Shown: piece after piece, positions 26,606 to 35,759 of the stretch
How positions within the stretch are numbered: position 1 is the first letter of the stretch
How the letters are laid out: every line of letters starts with the position of its first letter
Assembly: GCF_042646085.1 (NCBI RefSeq)
Contig: NZ_JBHRSZ010000007.1
Coordinates: forward strand, 310,001 to 374,000
Direction: 5' to 3'
Origin: Litoribrevibacter euphylliae
Lineage (GTDB): Bacteria; Pseudomonadota; Gammaproteobacteria; Pseudomonadales; Litoribrevibacteraceae
DNA length: 64,000 nt
Program-made: the position numbers and the translations under genes
The notes under the pieces: generated by a model
What the model was told of the DNA's origin: nothing
The model's input: the letters and a program-made list of their open reading frames with translations, nothing else
The model's database searches: none

Positions 26606-27354
26606 TCTGTGATGCCGGGAATTTAACATCCATGACCAGAAAGCGTGACCACCATTTATCGACGATAGTTCTCTCCGGCTTGTTGTTTCTATTGAGCAAT
26701 ACGAGTCTGGGGGCTGAACGCTTGTTGTTGGCGACTCAACTTTGGCCGCCTTATCAAACCTATGATCATGGAAATATGGGGGGTATCGCGGTGGAGCGTG
26801 TGCAGTGCGCATTACAACGTATGCAGCAGCCGTATCGCTTCACCATGACTCGTTGGGATAAGGCCCAGTTGTTGGTTGAAAGTAATCGTATGGACGGCTT
26901 TTTTACCGGTTCGAACAACGCGTCCCGTAACAAGTACGCGGTGATGTCGACCCCTGTGATTAATGAAGAACTGACTTGGTTTATGGCGCCGGACGTGACC
27001 CTTGATCCCGAAGAAGAGTCGGCCAAATATCAGGCACGCTACGGTGCAAAATTTAACAGTACTAAGTGGCTGTATCTTAAGAAAAATGGCTACAACGTTG
27101 TTAAAAAGCCCCGAGATGCAGATGTGTTGTTGCAGATGTTATGGCAAGGCGATTTGGATGTGGCACTTGAGTACACAGGCGTATTTGAGCACTCCATTAA
27201 AAAGTTGGGAATACCCATGGATTACTTCCAGCGAGCACACCACAGCAATAAAGACCTGGGCGTCCATTTTTCAAGACAGTTTTTAAAACTAAATCCAGCG
27301 TTTCTAAATACGTTTAATAGCGCAATGGAACGTTGTAAAAAGAGTTCACTATGA
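26602..27354 (+). CDS. Periplasmic solute-binding protein (SBP_bac_3-like) inside the T6SS operon
   Basis: 250 residues from the ATG overlapping the clpV stop. An alternative ATG at 26632 begins the signal peptide more cleanly (MTRKRDHHLSTIVLSGLLFL, cleavage near LGA-E). The mature protein has the type-2 periplasmic-binding fold of the amino-acid-binding family 3 (LLLATQLWPPYQTYD, GIAVERVQCALQRM, RMDGFFTGSNNASR, then LLQMLWQGDLDVALEYTG). There is no ABC permease or ATPase nearby, so it is probably a sensor or ligand-binding accessory rather than part of an importer. It is coupled by 4-bp overlaps to clpV before it and the FHA gene after it, so it belongs to the T6SS transcription unit. The ligand is unknown. 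Confidence 0.8.
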   Translation: MICDAGNLTSMTRKRDHHLSTIVLSGLLFLLSNTSLGAERLLLATQLWPPYQTYDHGNMGGIAVERVQCALQRMQQPYRFTMTRWDKAQLLVESNRMDGFFTGSNNASRNKYAVMSTPVINEELTWFMAPDVTLDPEEESAKYQARYGAKFNSTKWLYLKKNGYNVVKKPRDADVLLQMLWQGDLDVALEYTGVFEHSIKKLGIPMDYFQRAHHSNKDLGVHFSRQFLKLNPAFLNTFNSAMERCKKSSL

Positions 27355-28376
27355 CCATAAGCATTCAACTTGTTGAAGTGCCTGAAAACGAACAAGTGCT
27401 CACCCGTCAGGTCGCTTTTCCCAGTATGGGGGGCACCATTGGACGCGCTTTCGATTGTACTTTGGTATTGCCAGACTTTAGTCGTTTTCTATCGCGGGTC
27501 CACGCTGAAATAGTGCCCTGCGCTGATGGCTCCGGTGGTTATGAACTGATTAACCGAAGTGCGAATGGCTTAACCGTCAATGTACAACCGTTAAGTAAAG
27601 GAAAGCGTATTGCCCTGTTTGATGGGGATGTGATCAAACTGGGTGGCTATGTGTTGTTGGTCAGTGATCTGAATTCAGCGTTATCTAAACCTTCGCCTGT
27701 AAAAGCATCAGGTGAATCCAATCAGACGCCGCTATCCCAGCCATCAACAGAGCAACCAACAGAGTCGCCATTTAAGCATAACCTTGTAGATCAGGATGAT
27801 TTTATGTCGCCGTTCGGCCAAGAAGAAACTTTAGTCAGTCCATCAATGAGTACGGAAGAGCAGTCCGTCGGTGAATTTTCGGTAGAGCATGTTCAGTCCG
27901 ATGATCCGTTTGGAGATGATCCGTTTTCAGAAAATGACATGACCTTAAAAGAACCCAGGGACACACGAGCTGACATGCTGGATGACGATTTGAATATTCC
28001 GGTGTTGGAGGCTCAGTCATTAGCGCGTGAAACTTCGCCATCGTTACGTTCCAGAGAACAGCAAATGTTCCAGGAAAATCTCAAGTTATTAACCAAGCTG
28101 GTGGAACAACAAAAGCCTGCCCGAAGAGAAAACATTGGGCGAGAAAAACTGATGGCGTGTTTGCAAGTCACCTTGGATCGTTTTTTAGAAACGCTGACCC
28201 CTCAAACTCTGGAAGAAGAGTTTGATGATTATCTGTCGGGGTGGGGTTCTAAAGATAAAAAGTATTGGGATTTATATCGCAAGCAATTTAATCGCAAGCT
28301 GAAACAGGGGGACTTCCGTAGACAGTTCCTTGCCATGTTTGTGGAAGAGTTGCGGGAAAAGGATCAGCAATCGTGA
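27351..28376 (+). CDS. tagH: T6SS-associated FHA-domain protein (TagH/Fha-like)
   Basis: 341 residues. An N-terminal forkhead-associated phosphothreonine-binding domain (about residues 12-100) shows the conserved G-R (TIGRAFDC), S-R-V-H (LSRVHAEI) and N-x-S-x-N-G (NRSANGLTVN) positions. A long acidic, Ser/Pro-rich disordered linker (about 105-230) leads to a C-terminal helical domain (DYLSGWGSKDKKYWDLYRKQ) characteristic of T6SS Fha proteins. In Pseudomonas H1-T6SS, the kinase PpkA phosphorylates Fha to activate assembly. A kinase-like gene lies six genes downstream here, so the same switch is plausible. Starts and ends in 4-bp overlaps with its neighbours. Confidence 0.9.
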   Translation: MTISIQLVEVPENEQVLTRQVAFPSMGGTIGRAFDCTLVLPDFSRFLSRVHAEIVPCADGSGGYELINRSANGLTVNVQPLSKGKRIALFDGDVIKLGGYVLLVSDLNSALSKPSPVKASGESNQTPLSQPSTEQPTESPFKHNLVDQDDFMSPFGQEETLVSPSMSTEEQSVGEFSVEHVQSDDPFGDDPFSENDMTLKEPRDTRADMLDDDLNIPVLEAQSLARETSPSLRSREQQMFQENLKLLTKLVEQQKPARRENIGREKLMACLQVTLDRFLETLTPQTLEEEFDDYLSGWGSKDKKYWDLYRKQFNRKLKQGDFRRQFLAMFVEELREKDQQS

Positions 28377-28888
28377 ACAGGCTATTGAATTTACTCATCA
28401 CCAAAAGCGCCGTTAAGTCGGTGTTTCAGATGGCGATGTTCGCTGTCGTGGTGGCTCTTTCGGGGTGTTCTTCGAATGATCCAATTCCACTGATCGTCTC
28501 ACATAAGGTGATTATTTCAGTGGGCGATGAAGTAAATCCTTACGGTGGTAATAAGTCGCATCCGATTGTGTTGCGGGTCTATCAACTGTCGGAGTCGGGC
28601 ACCTTCCAAAAATCCGGGTTTATTGATCTATACCGCAAAGACATTGAGGTGTTGGGGGGCTCTCTGGTGGATGTCCATAACGTACCGCCTTTAGTGCCGG
28701 GAGAACAATATACACTGGCGTTGGATATTCATCGTCAGTCACAGTATCTGGCGGTGTTTGCCGAGTTTGCAAATTACGACAACGCCAAATCAAAAGCTGT
28801 CATTAAGTTACCTCAAGACAGTGAGGCGCAATTGGTTATTCGGGTAAGTGGCTTATCGGTTTCGATTACCGAAGCAACGGACGATTAA
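28373..28888 (+). CDS. tssJ: T6SS outer-membrane lipoprotein TssJ
   Basis: 171 residues from GTG 28373, which overlaps the FHA gene's TGA (GTGA). A lipoprotein signal ends at lipobox LSGC (about residues 29-32). The mature part has the TssJ features LRVYQLSESGTFQKSGFIDLY and LVPGEQYTLALDIHRQSQYL. TssJ anchors the TssJLM membrane complex to the outer membrane. The GTG start is the first possible one in frame that keeps the signal sequence. Confidence 0.9.
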   Translation: MNRLLNLLITKSAVKSVFQMAMFAVVVALSGCSSNDPIPLIVSHKVIISVGDEVNPYGGNKSHPIVLRVYQLSESGTFQKSGFIDLYRKDIEVLGGSLVDVHNVPPLVPGEQYTLALDIHRQSQYLAVFAEFANYDNAKSKAVIKLPQDSEAQLVIRVSGLSVSITEATDD

Positions 28889-28925
28889 TCAGGACAACGT
28901 CAGGAAGAGACAAGAGAGGAAGCCT

Positions 28926-30251
28926 TTGGAACTTGAGCATAAAATCGTTTGGAGTGAGGGGATGTTTATCGCCCCTCAACACTTCCAACAACAAGACCGT
29001 TATTTTCACGATTACATCAGCAAATATACGTCTGCTGCTGGTGCGGGTCGCAGTGTCGGCTTGACCGAGCTACAGATTGATTTGGAACGGTTAAAAATAG
29101 GCAAGATTGCGGTAAAAAGCTGCAGTGGTTTGTTTCCGGACGGTGGCTATTTTCAGTGTTCAAGAGAGGTGTTGTTGGATGTACCTTCAACCACGGTAGA
29201 TAAGCGTATTTATCTGGCGTTACCGATTTCAGTTCAGGGTGAACCTGAATACGGTGATAAAGGCGAGCGCCATCGTTATACGCTGGATTCGGTCAGCTTG
29301 TATGACGCATGCGATGCTACCAGCCGGGCCATCGACGCCAGCGTTTCGAAAATCAATATTGAATTGCTGATCGAAGGCGATGATATGACCGGCATGACCG
29401 TATTGCCGATTGCCCGCGTGCTGGAATGCCGCGAAGACGGCAGTGTCATTCTTGATCAACGATTCATTCCGGCGTGTCGCCATTATGGCGCGTCGACCTT
29501 CATTACCGAGCGTCTTAAAGAAATGCAGGTGCTGTTGTTGAGCCGCGCCAATATGGTGGTGAAGCGCATCAAAGCCGGTCAAAAGCATCAAAGTGAACAC
29601 AGTTTGTTGCGTGATTATTTGCTTTTACAAACATTAAACCGATATGTCCCTTGGTTTAAGTTAACCCTGGAAAATACCTCAGTGCCCACCGAAGAAGTCT
29701 ATGAGCAGTTATCGACGCTGTCGGCGGAGTTATGCAGCCACCAGCCATCGGTGGCAGACGATATGGAGTCCTTTCAGATTTCAAACATGCACCCGGCCTT
29801 TAACCAAGTGTTTTCAAGGCTACGTGAGCAGCTATCGCTGACACAAAATGACAGTGTTATGGAGTTTAAGTGGGATACCTCGTTATTCCAGAAACGTCGT
29901 TTGTTAAGGGTGGCGATTCAGGATGTGGCGGTACTGACCAACAGCCGCTTTATTTTGTGTGTGGAATCGAGCATGGGCTCGATGATGCTGGCTCAGCGTT
30001 TCCCGGAAGCCTGTAAGTTAAGTGCCAACAGCCAGATCGCCGAAGTGGTGCGCAACAGTTTGTCAGGCGTGACTCTAACGCCGTTATCGGTGGCGCCGAG
30101 CGAGTTAAAACCGAAGTCGGATGTCACCTATTTTGAGATCGATACGCATCACCCGTACTGGAAAGACATTGTTGATCGACGTGAAGCCATTGCTCTGCAC
30201 GTCGACCTGAGCATTCCTGATCTTGAACTAACCTTGTACGCATTGGGGTAG
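28926..30251 (+). CDS. tssK: T6SS baseplate connector TssK (VasE/ImpJ)
   Basis: 441 residues from TTG 28926, preceded by GAGAGGAAG at ideal distance. The longer open frame reaches back into tssJ and adds 26 unrelated residues. The N-terminus ELEHKIVWSEGMFIAPQHFQ is the TssK family hallmark, followed by QQDRYFHDYI. Later segments (MHPAFNQVFSRLREQL, FIQCV-like FILCVESSM, YFEIDTHHPYWKDIV) also fit. TssK links the baseplate to the TssJLM complex through TssL and TssM. Confidence 0.93.
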   Translation: MELEHKIVWSEGMFIAPQHFQQQDRYFHDYISKYTSAAGAGRSVGLTELQIDLERLKIGKIAVKSCSGLFPDGGYFQCSREVLLDVPSTTVDKRIYLALPISVQGEPEYGDKGERHRYTLDSVSLYDACDATSRAIDASVSKINIELLIEGDDMTGMTVLPIARVLECREDGSVILDQRFIPACRHYGASTFITERLKEMQVLLLSRANMVVKRIKAGQKHQSEHSLLRDYLLLQTLNRYVPWFKLTLENTSVPTEEVYEQLSTLSAELCSHQPSVADDMESFQISNMHPAFNQVFSRLREQLSLTQNDSVMEFKWDTSLFQKRRLLRVAIQDVAVLTNSRFILCVESSMGSMMLAQRFPEACKLSANSQIAEVVRNSLSGVTLTPLSVAPSELKPKSDVTYFEIDTHHPYWKDIVDRREAIALHVDLSIPDLELTLYALG

Positions 30252-30255
30252 GGAT

Positions 30256-31371
30256 ATGAGTTCGGATTTTCTGGATGAAGATACCATTGTTTATGACCAA
30301 AACGGCGATCCGGTTGGGCAGTCATCGCCTCAGAATCGTTCTACGGTCAGGCCCGATCCGGTTGCCGGTCAAGCCAAGCCCAGATCAGAGGCCAGGCCGG
30401 ACACTTCGTTCGCTGGATTCAGTGCGGATCAGTTTGCCTCGGAAGACTTCAATAGTGATGTAAATGACGACTTTGCCCAGTCTCACTATCGTCCTACCGA
30501 CAGCATTCGCATTCTGCTGGAAGGCAACGATGCGCTAAAGAACCAAATGAGAAACACCCAGGCACTGCAACACTATGGTCACAGCAAGAATAAGTTGCTG
30601 AACGCCTGTGCTGAAATGTTATCGATGTGTGTGGTGGTGACTCGAATACCGAAACCGGACGATTTACATCAACATCAGCAGGTACTTAAGGGCGCGATCA
30701 GCGACCTTAAACAGCGGATTGCGGCGCTGGATTACCCGCCATCGGTGGCTGATAAAACCTGCTTTTTGTTTTGTGTGGTGTTAGATGAATTCATCATGCA
30801 TTGCGAATGGGGAGAGGACAGCGGTTGGGAAAACCATACCTTGCTCAGTGAATTGTTTGGTATGCGTAATGGCGGTGAGCAGTTTTTCCAGGTAACGGAA
30901 AAGGCGTTGCGCCAGCCAAATCAACTGATGGACTGGCTAGAGCTGGTGTATATCTTCTTAAAAATGGGGTTTCGGGGGCAATACCGTCTTCGGGGACGGG
31001 AAAAGCTCGATGCTTTGATGCATCAGTTAGAGCAGCTGTTGAACCCTTATCGTAAAGCCGAATCCATGGCGCCGGTTGCTCCGTTGGAATTGCCTTCTGT
31101 GCGTAAACCGCATCGCAGAGCTCGTTTCGGAGGCCAATTGTTGGTGTTCTTCGTCGCGATAGGTCTGATTTGGGGCGGTGCGTCATTCTGGTATCAGAAT
31201 ACCCTGGAACAACGGGCTCGCAGTTTCATTACCTTACCTAAATTCAGCGCCAACTATTTTGATGTCGGCCACGATACTGAATTCATCTATGACAGTACTG
31301 AAGAAGAAATGGAACGAGCGGAAAGGTTGTATGGCAAGCCGACAGAACAGCGCAATGATGCTGATGAATAA
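30256..31371 (+). CDS. tssL: T6SS inner-membrane protein TssL (DotU family)
   Basis: 371 residues. A disordered acidic N-terminus (about 1-85) precedes the DotU/TssL cytoplasmic domain (about 95-260) with LLNACAEMLSMCV, FLFCVVLDEFIMHCEWGE, WENHTLLSELFGMRNGGEQFF and FLKMGFRGQYR. One C-terminal transmembrane helix (about 295-315, LLVFFVAIGLIWGGASFWY) is followed by a short periplasmic tail of about 55 residues. There is no OmpA-like peptidoglycan-binding domain, unlike extended TssL proteins. It begins four bases after tssK. Confidence 0.93.
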   Translation: MSSDFLDEDTIVYDQNGDPVGQSSPQNRSTVRPDPVAGQAKPRSEARPDTSFAGFSADQFASEDFNSDVNDDFAQSHYRPTDSIRILLEGNDALKNQMRNTQALQHYGHSKNKLLNACAEMLSMCVVVTRIPKPDDLHQHQQVLKGAISDLKQRIAALDYPPSVADKTCFLFCVVLDEFIMHCEWGEDSGWENHTLLSELFGMRNGGEQFFQVTEKALRQPNQLMDWLELVYIFLKMGFRGQYRLRGREKLDALMHQLEQLLNPYRKAESMAPVAPLELPSVRKPHRRARFGGQLLVFFVAIGLIWGGASFWYQNTLEQRARSFITLPKFSANYFDVGHDTEFIYDSTEEEMERAERLYGKPTEQRNDADE

Positions 31372-31411
31372 TAGAAAAAATGACTCCCAATGGAAGGCTG
31401 GGCTCTGATTG

Positions 31412-34400
31412 ATGAAGCGTTCAAAAATTGAAATAGTACTCTATGTCGTGCTTGCCTTGGTGCTGGCTGGGCTGTGTTGGTGGGCGTCAAACCTACTTGG
31501 CTGGTGGTTCTGGTCAAATACGTTGGAATTGGCTGTCAGTGGTTTGCTCTCTCTATTGTTGGGTGGCTTGGTGACGTGGTGTATTGCTTGGGGCATGAGT
31601 AAGGTCGCCGGTAAATCTAAGTCGGATGAACAGACTCAACGAGATAAAGACAAGCTGGATCAAATGTTGAGTGTGATCGAAAGCGATTTTCATCAACTTT
31701 GGCAACAAAGCCAGCGACACAAAGGAAAAAACAAATACGGCTTAATGCCTTGGTATTTCTTGTTGAATGAGCAACCTCAACAAGATGAAGTGTTGCTGAA
31801 TCAAATGGGCTTTCAGATCGTTCAGCAGGACAAACTGAATTTGCCGATCACCTTCTGGGTCAGTGATTTTGCCATTGTCGTGGGGACGCACACCCGAGCT
31901 TGTTCTGACGTTGAGCTGGAAGCCTGTTTAGAGCTTGTACTGAAGTTGCTGAATCGCTATCGCCCAAGACAAGCGGCCAATGGCGTGCTGTTTACTTTGC
32001 CGGCAGCCAACTTATTGAATCTGAATAATGAAGAAGTCAGCACCAAAGCCAAAGAGCAACGCAATCTTCTGAACCGTCTGAACAAAGCCTTTGGTTTGAA
32101 CTTGCCGGTGTATAGCGTCTTTACTGACATGGTCGAATTAGCCGATTTTTGTCAGTTCTTTTCTGTCATTGATGAACAAAAACTGGAACAGCCGTTTGGC
32201 GCTATGATGCCAGTGGCGGAGTCGACGGGTTATCAAGCGGAGTGGTTTAGTGATTCATTTGATCAGCTGCAAGATACGCTGTCGTCTCAGGTCTATTCGT
32301 TTTTACGTTTGCAGCTAAATACCGACTATCGCAAATCGATTCTGGTCGCACCGTATCAGTTCGGATTGTTGAAGACCGAAATCGAGTACTACTTTCAACA
32401 ACTGTTCTTGGAAGAGCACTTTTCAACGGCTTTGAATTTCCGAGGCTATTACTTTGTGAATGCCAGCCGTGAAGGGATACCGGTGGATCGCCTTTCAATG
32501 TTGTTGGCGTCTCGGCTGGGCAATCAAACGGTTTCCGCAAGCAGCAGTGTGGTGTCTCATGGCAGCATGTTTGCGAAGAAGCTGTTCAGTCAGGACATCG
32601 TGCGTGAAGCCGGTCTGGTTGGAGTTAATGGTCGGCGTGAAAACTTATACACGCTGCTACGGTTTGGTGTCAGCGGCAGTTTAGCGATGACACTGGCCGG
32701 GTTTGTGTGGTTGTTGTGGGCAAACTTCGAGTATTACCAAGGGCTGGATGCTCAGGCGCTGAACCGGCTCGACAGCTATAAGAGCTCGATTACGGAAGGC
32801 AAGTTTAAGAGTGAGGACTTGCAAACAACGATCTTCAGCTTGTCCGAATTGCGGGACATTGCCCATGTCTATGATCAGCCTAAACCTTGGTATGTGGTGT
32901 CCTGGTTGCCTGATCCAAGCATTGCACAAGCGGTGGATCAGGCGTATCGCTCTGAGTTACAAAATATTCTATTGATTGCTCTTCGTGACTACCTGCGCAA
33001 TGACCTGTATATCTACAACAAGCTAGGCAACAAAGTTGAAACGCTGGTGTTGTTTAACTTGCATCAGTTGTTGAACGATCATCAACGCGCGACCATTGAA
33101 CCTCTAGTGAATTATTACCTCGGATCACTTCGTGAAGAAGGCGAGAGCGATGGCCCAACGTTAATACGTTTTAAAGAGTTAATTGAAGACTTGCTGAAAA
33201 CCGGCGTGGTGCCACCAGAAGGTGATCAGGCGCTGATACAAGTGGTGCAAGAGTCGTTGTCGAATGAGAACGTCAGTGATCTGATGTATCAACACATCTT
33301 GGAACAACCGCCGTTTAATCGCCGTGTGGATTTACGGCCACAGCTGGGCAGTAGCTTTACCGAAGTTTTCCGCTTTAAAGATGGCTTCAGTGGCTATTTG
33401 GCGCCGTACATTTTCACCCGTGAAGGGTTTGAAGCCTTGATGTTGGATACCGATTTCCTGTTGGTTGAGAAAGCGCTCAAGGCTTATGAAAACATGGCCG
33501 GCAGCTCAGTCAGTAAGGCCGAGCTGAGCCGCATCACCCGCCAACTTAAGCGTCGCTATGTGGAAGAATACATTGCCTACTGGAAAACCTTCGCAGACAA
33601 CATTGAAAGTGTAAACGTTTACAGCTGGAATGCCTTGTCTGAGCAACTCACCGCTACCGTTGACCCTGTGTCCTCGCCGGTGCGAAGTGTCTACGAAATG
33701 ATTACCTTTAACACCCAACTGACCTCTGTGTTCGAGAGTGCTGAAACTAACAAGGCATTAGCGGCTCAGGTGGTGTCGGACAATATTGATGTGGCGAGTT
33801 TGTCCGAGAGCTTACCAGAAGGCGTGCTAGATAAAAGCGAATCCATCCTGGCGCAGAAACAACAAGACAAAGTCAAAGTCGCTAACACCATCAGTCAGCC
33901 TTTTAAGTATTACCATCAACTGATTGAAGCCGATAAGGCCGGTCAAAGCGCCTTGGATAAATTGATCCAGCATTTGGCCAGCTCGGCGGAGTGGGTAAAA
34001 CGGGCAATGTTAAGTGAGGATCGCGGTAAGTTCTTCTTTAAGCAGTTGTCAGAGGCTGGCAATAACAACCCTCTCGCCCAGTTACAGAGCCTGTCGGATT
34101 ACGACTACGATGTTCTGCTGCAAGGCATAACACTCTCTGTGGCAGAGCGCACCAATCAGTTTGCCATGGAAGATGTAAGAACTTATCTGAATAAGCGTTG
34201 GCAGGATCAGGTGGTTCGTTTTTACAGCAATAACATTCGTGCTTTGTACCCGTTTAATGCTAAGGAAAAATCGGGTGTAAATCTCAATGATTTCAAAACC
34301 TTCTTTGGGCCTCAGGGTACTTTGGAACGCTTTTCCAATACCTATCTGGGCAGTTTTGAGACACGAGACAATGGCTCTCCGGTTCAAAAATCTTTCTTAC

Positions 34401-34882
34401 CTGGTGTCACTTTCGAACTGGCTTCGGGCTTTTGGAAAGCACAAGCCGATGCGCATCGTATTCAAAAAGCCTTATTCGAAGCAGACAACTTTACGGTCGA
34501 TTTCACTCTGAAAACACAAAGTATGAGTTCCGGGCTGACGGAGTTCTCGATTCGAAGCGATACGCCATTGTTTGTTTATCGACATGGTCCGGCGTTCTGG
34601 ACTCGCATGACCTGGCCTTTGGCAGAAACGCAAAGCAGAACCTTGGATGTCTGGTTAAAGAACAATGAAAGTACGCTGAGTAGTCAGTCGTATCAAGGCG
34701 ATTGGAGCTGGTTCCGTTTGGCGGAAGCGATGGATGGCAAGTTAACCCGAGAGAAGAACATCAGTGCTTTAATCACTAAAAAGGATGGTCAATACATTGA
34801 GCTGCAGTTGCAGGTGGAAGGCGAAGTGAATCCATTTGTGAAAGGCTTCTTCAATCGCTTCCGGTTGCCGGAGTCTATCTAG
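31412..34882 (+). CDS. tssM: T6SS inner-membrane protein TssM (IcmF/VasK)
   Basis: 1156 residues from ATG 31412; a TTG three bases earlier is possible. Two N-terminal membrane helices (about 8-28 and 40-62) are followed by a cytoplasmic domain. A third helix at about 425-445 (LAMTLAGFVWLLWANFEYYQ) leads to a large periplasmic part including the IcmF-related domain and the C-terminal beta region (LPGVTFELASGFWKA, FNRFRLPE). The segment where many TssM proteins carry Walker A (after MPWYF, about residues 113-133) reads LLNEQPQQDEVLL, with no GxxxxGK[ST], so NTP binding is probably absent. With TssJ and TssL it forms the trans-envelope complex. Confidence 0.93.
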   Translation: MKRSKIEIVLYVVLALVLAGLCWWASNLLGWWFWSNTLELAVSGLLSLLLGGLVTWCIAWGMSKVAGKSKSDEQTQRDKDKLDQMLSVIESDFHQLWQQSQRHKGKNKYGLMPWYFLLNEQPQQDEVLLNQMGFQIVQQDKLNLPITFWVSDFAIVVGTHTRACSDVELEACLELVLKLLNRYRPRQAANGVLFTLPAANLLNLNNEEVSTKAKEQRNLLNRLNKAFGLNLPVYSVFTDMVELADFCQFFSVIDEQKLEQPFGAMMPVAESTGYQAEWFSDSFDQLQDTLSSQVYSFLRLQLNTDYRKSILVAPYQFGLLKTEIEYYFQQLFLEEHFSTALNFRGYYFVNASREGIPVDRLSMLLASRLGNQTVSASSSVVSHGSMFAKKLFSQDIVREAGLVGVNGRRENLYTLLRFGVSGSLAMTLAGFVWLLWANFEYYQGLDAQALNRLDSYKSSITEGKFKSEDLQTTIFSLSELRDIAHVYDQPKPWYVVSWLPDPSIAQAVDQAYRSELQNILLIALRDYLRNDLYIYNKLGNKVETLVLFNLHQLLNDHQRATIEPLVNYYLGSLREEGESDGPTLIRFKELIEDLLKTGVVPPEGDQALIQVVQESLSNENVSDLMYQHILEQPPFNRRVDLRPQLGSSFTEVFRFKDGFSGYLAPYIFTREGFEALMLDTDFLLVEKALKAYENMAGSSVSKAELSRITRQLKRRYVEEYIAYWKTFADNIESVNVYSWNALSEQLTATVDPVSSPVRSVYEMITFNTQLTSVFESAETNKALAAQVVSDNIDVASLSESLPEGVLDKSESILAQKQQDKVKVANTISQPFKYYHQLIEADKAGQSALDKLIQHLASSAEWVKRAMLSEDRGKFFFKQLSEAGNNNPLAQLQSLSDYDYDVLLQGITLSVAERTNQFAMEDVRTYLNKRWQDQVVRFYSNNIRALYPFNAKEKSGVNLNDFKTFFGPQGTLERFSNTYLGSFETRDNGSPVQKSFLPGVTFELASGFWKAQADAHRIQKALFEADNFTVDFTLKTQSMSSGLTEFSIRSDTPLFVYRHGPAFWTRMTWPLAETQSRTLDVWLKNNESTLSSQSYQGDWSWFRLAEAMDGKLTREKNISALITKKDGQYIELQLQVEGEVNPFVKGFFNRFRLPESI

Positions 34883-34883
34883 C

Positions 34884-35759
34884 ATGACTGCACTCATAGA
34901 GGTTCGTAATGCTTTGATCTCAGAGACTACTGGTTTGGCTCATGAAGAGGCGTTTGCGGAGTATCAGTCGTTACCACTTCCAATCGGTAAAGGGGTGTGG
35001 CGCTGGTGGCATATACCTTCGCAGCAGTGGCATTGCATCAAGGTACGCAGCGATAAGAGCGGGCGCTATTTGCTAGACCATGAATGTGAGGTTCTGGCTC
35101 AGATACAGCAGCCTTGCGCTCCGCAGTTGATTCAAAAAATAGTAACCCCGCATCAGACGATCATGATTACCCGTTACGTTGAGGGCAACACCTTGGCTGC
35201 GGTTATTCGACGCAAAGGACCGGGCTTCCAAGGTCATCAGCAGGTGATGATGCACTTGGTCGATGCTTTGGTGGAATGCCACAAGTCGCACATCGTTCAT
35301 GGCGATATCAAACCGAATAATCTGATTCTTGCTGTTGGTGATGCTAGCGGTGTTGGGAATGGTGTGGGTAATGGTGATAGCGATGATTGTGATAGCACCG
35401 TCCGGCTGATCGACTTTGGCCATGCAATGGCGGTGGGTAGTAACTTGAGCCAGCTTTCTTACCGGGGCTTTAGCCCGTCGTATTCACATCCTTCACTCAA
35501 ACAGGGGCGTATTCGAGTTACACCGGATCTTGATTGGTACGCCTTTTTCGTGGTGATGCATGTGACTTGCCATGGAACATTACCGACGTTGAATTGGGCT
35601 TCGGAGCAGCCTTTGATTGATGGCTTTTTGTCCATGATCCAAGGCAGTGGACTGCCAACATTCTATCAACGCTATCTGAGTCAACGACTGGCTGATCTGG
35701 ATCTGTCGGTTAGTCATGAATTGGGTTTAAACAAACACAGGAATCAATGTAGTGAGTAA
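34884..35759 (+). CDS. T6SS-linked Ser/Thr protein kinase-like protein
   Basis: 291 residues with kinase subdomains: Lys53 (HCIKVRS), Glu67 or Glu69 (HECEVL), the catalytic loop HGDIKPNN at 139-146 (Asp141, Asn146) and DFG at 177-179 (LIDFGHA). No glycine-rich loop of the usual form is evident, and no transmembrane segment or periplasmic sensor domain follows, unlike PpkA of Pseudomonas. A Gly/Asn/Asp-rich insertion (about 151-170) separates the catalytic loop from DFG. It is one base after tssM and therefore in the T6SS operon. The FHA protein upstream is the likely partner. No PppA-type phosphatase gene is visible. Activity is likely but unproven. Confidence 0.82.
   Translation: MTALIEVRNALISETTGLAHEEAFAEYQSLPLPIGKGVWRWWHIPSQQWHCIKVRSDKSGRYLLDHECEVLAQIQQPCAPQLIQKIVTPHQTIMITRYVEGNTLAAVIRRKGPGFQGHQQVMMHLVDALVECHKSHIVHGDIKPNNLILAVGDASGVGNGVGNGDSDDCDSTVRLIDFGHAMAVGSNLSQLSYRGFSPSYSHPSLKQGRIRVTPDLDWYAFFVVMHVTCHGTLPTLNWASEQPLIDGFLSMIQGSGLPTFYQRYLSQRLADLDLSVSHELGLNKHRNQCSE

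Noticed and set aside
35336..35400. Assembly error or frameshift in the kinase gene (GGT/GAT-rich repeat)
   Set aside because: The frame continues correctly into the DFG motif, so the repeat is an in-frame low-complexity insertion.
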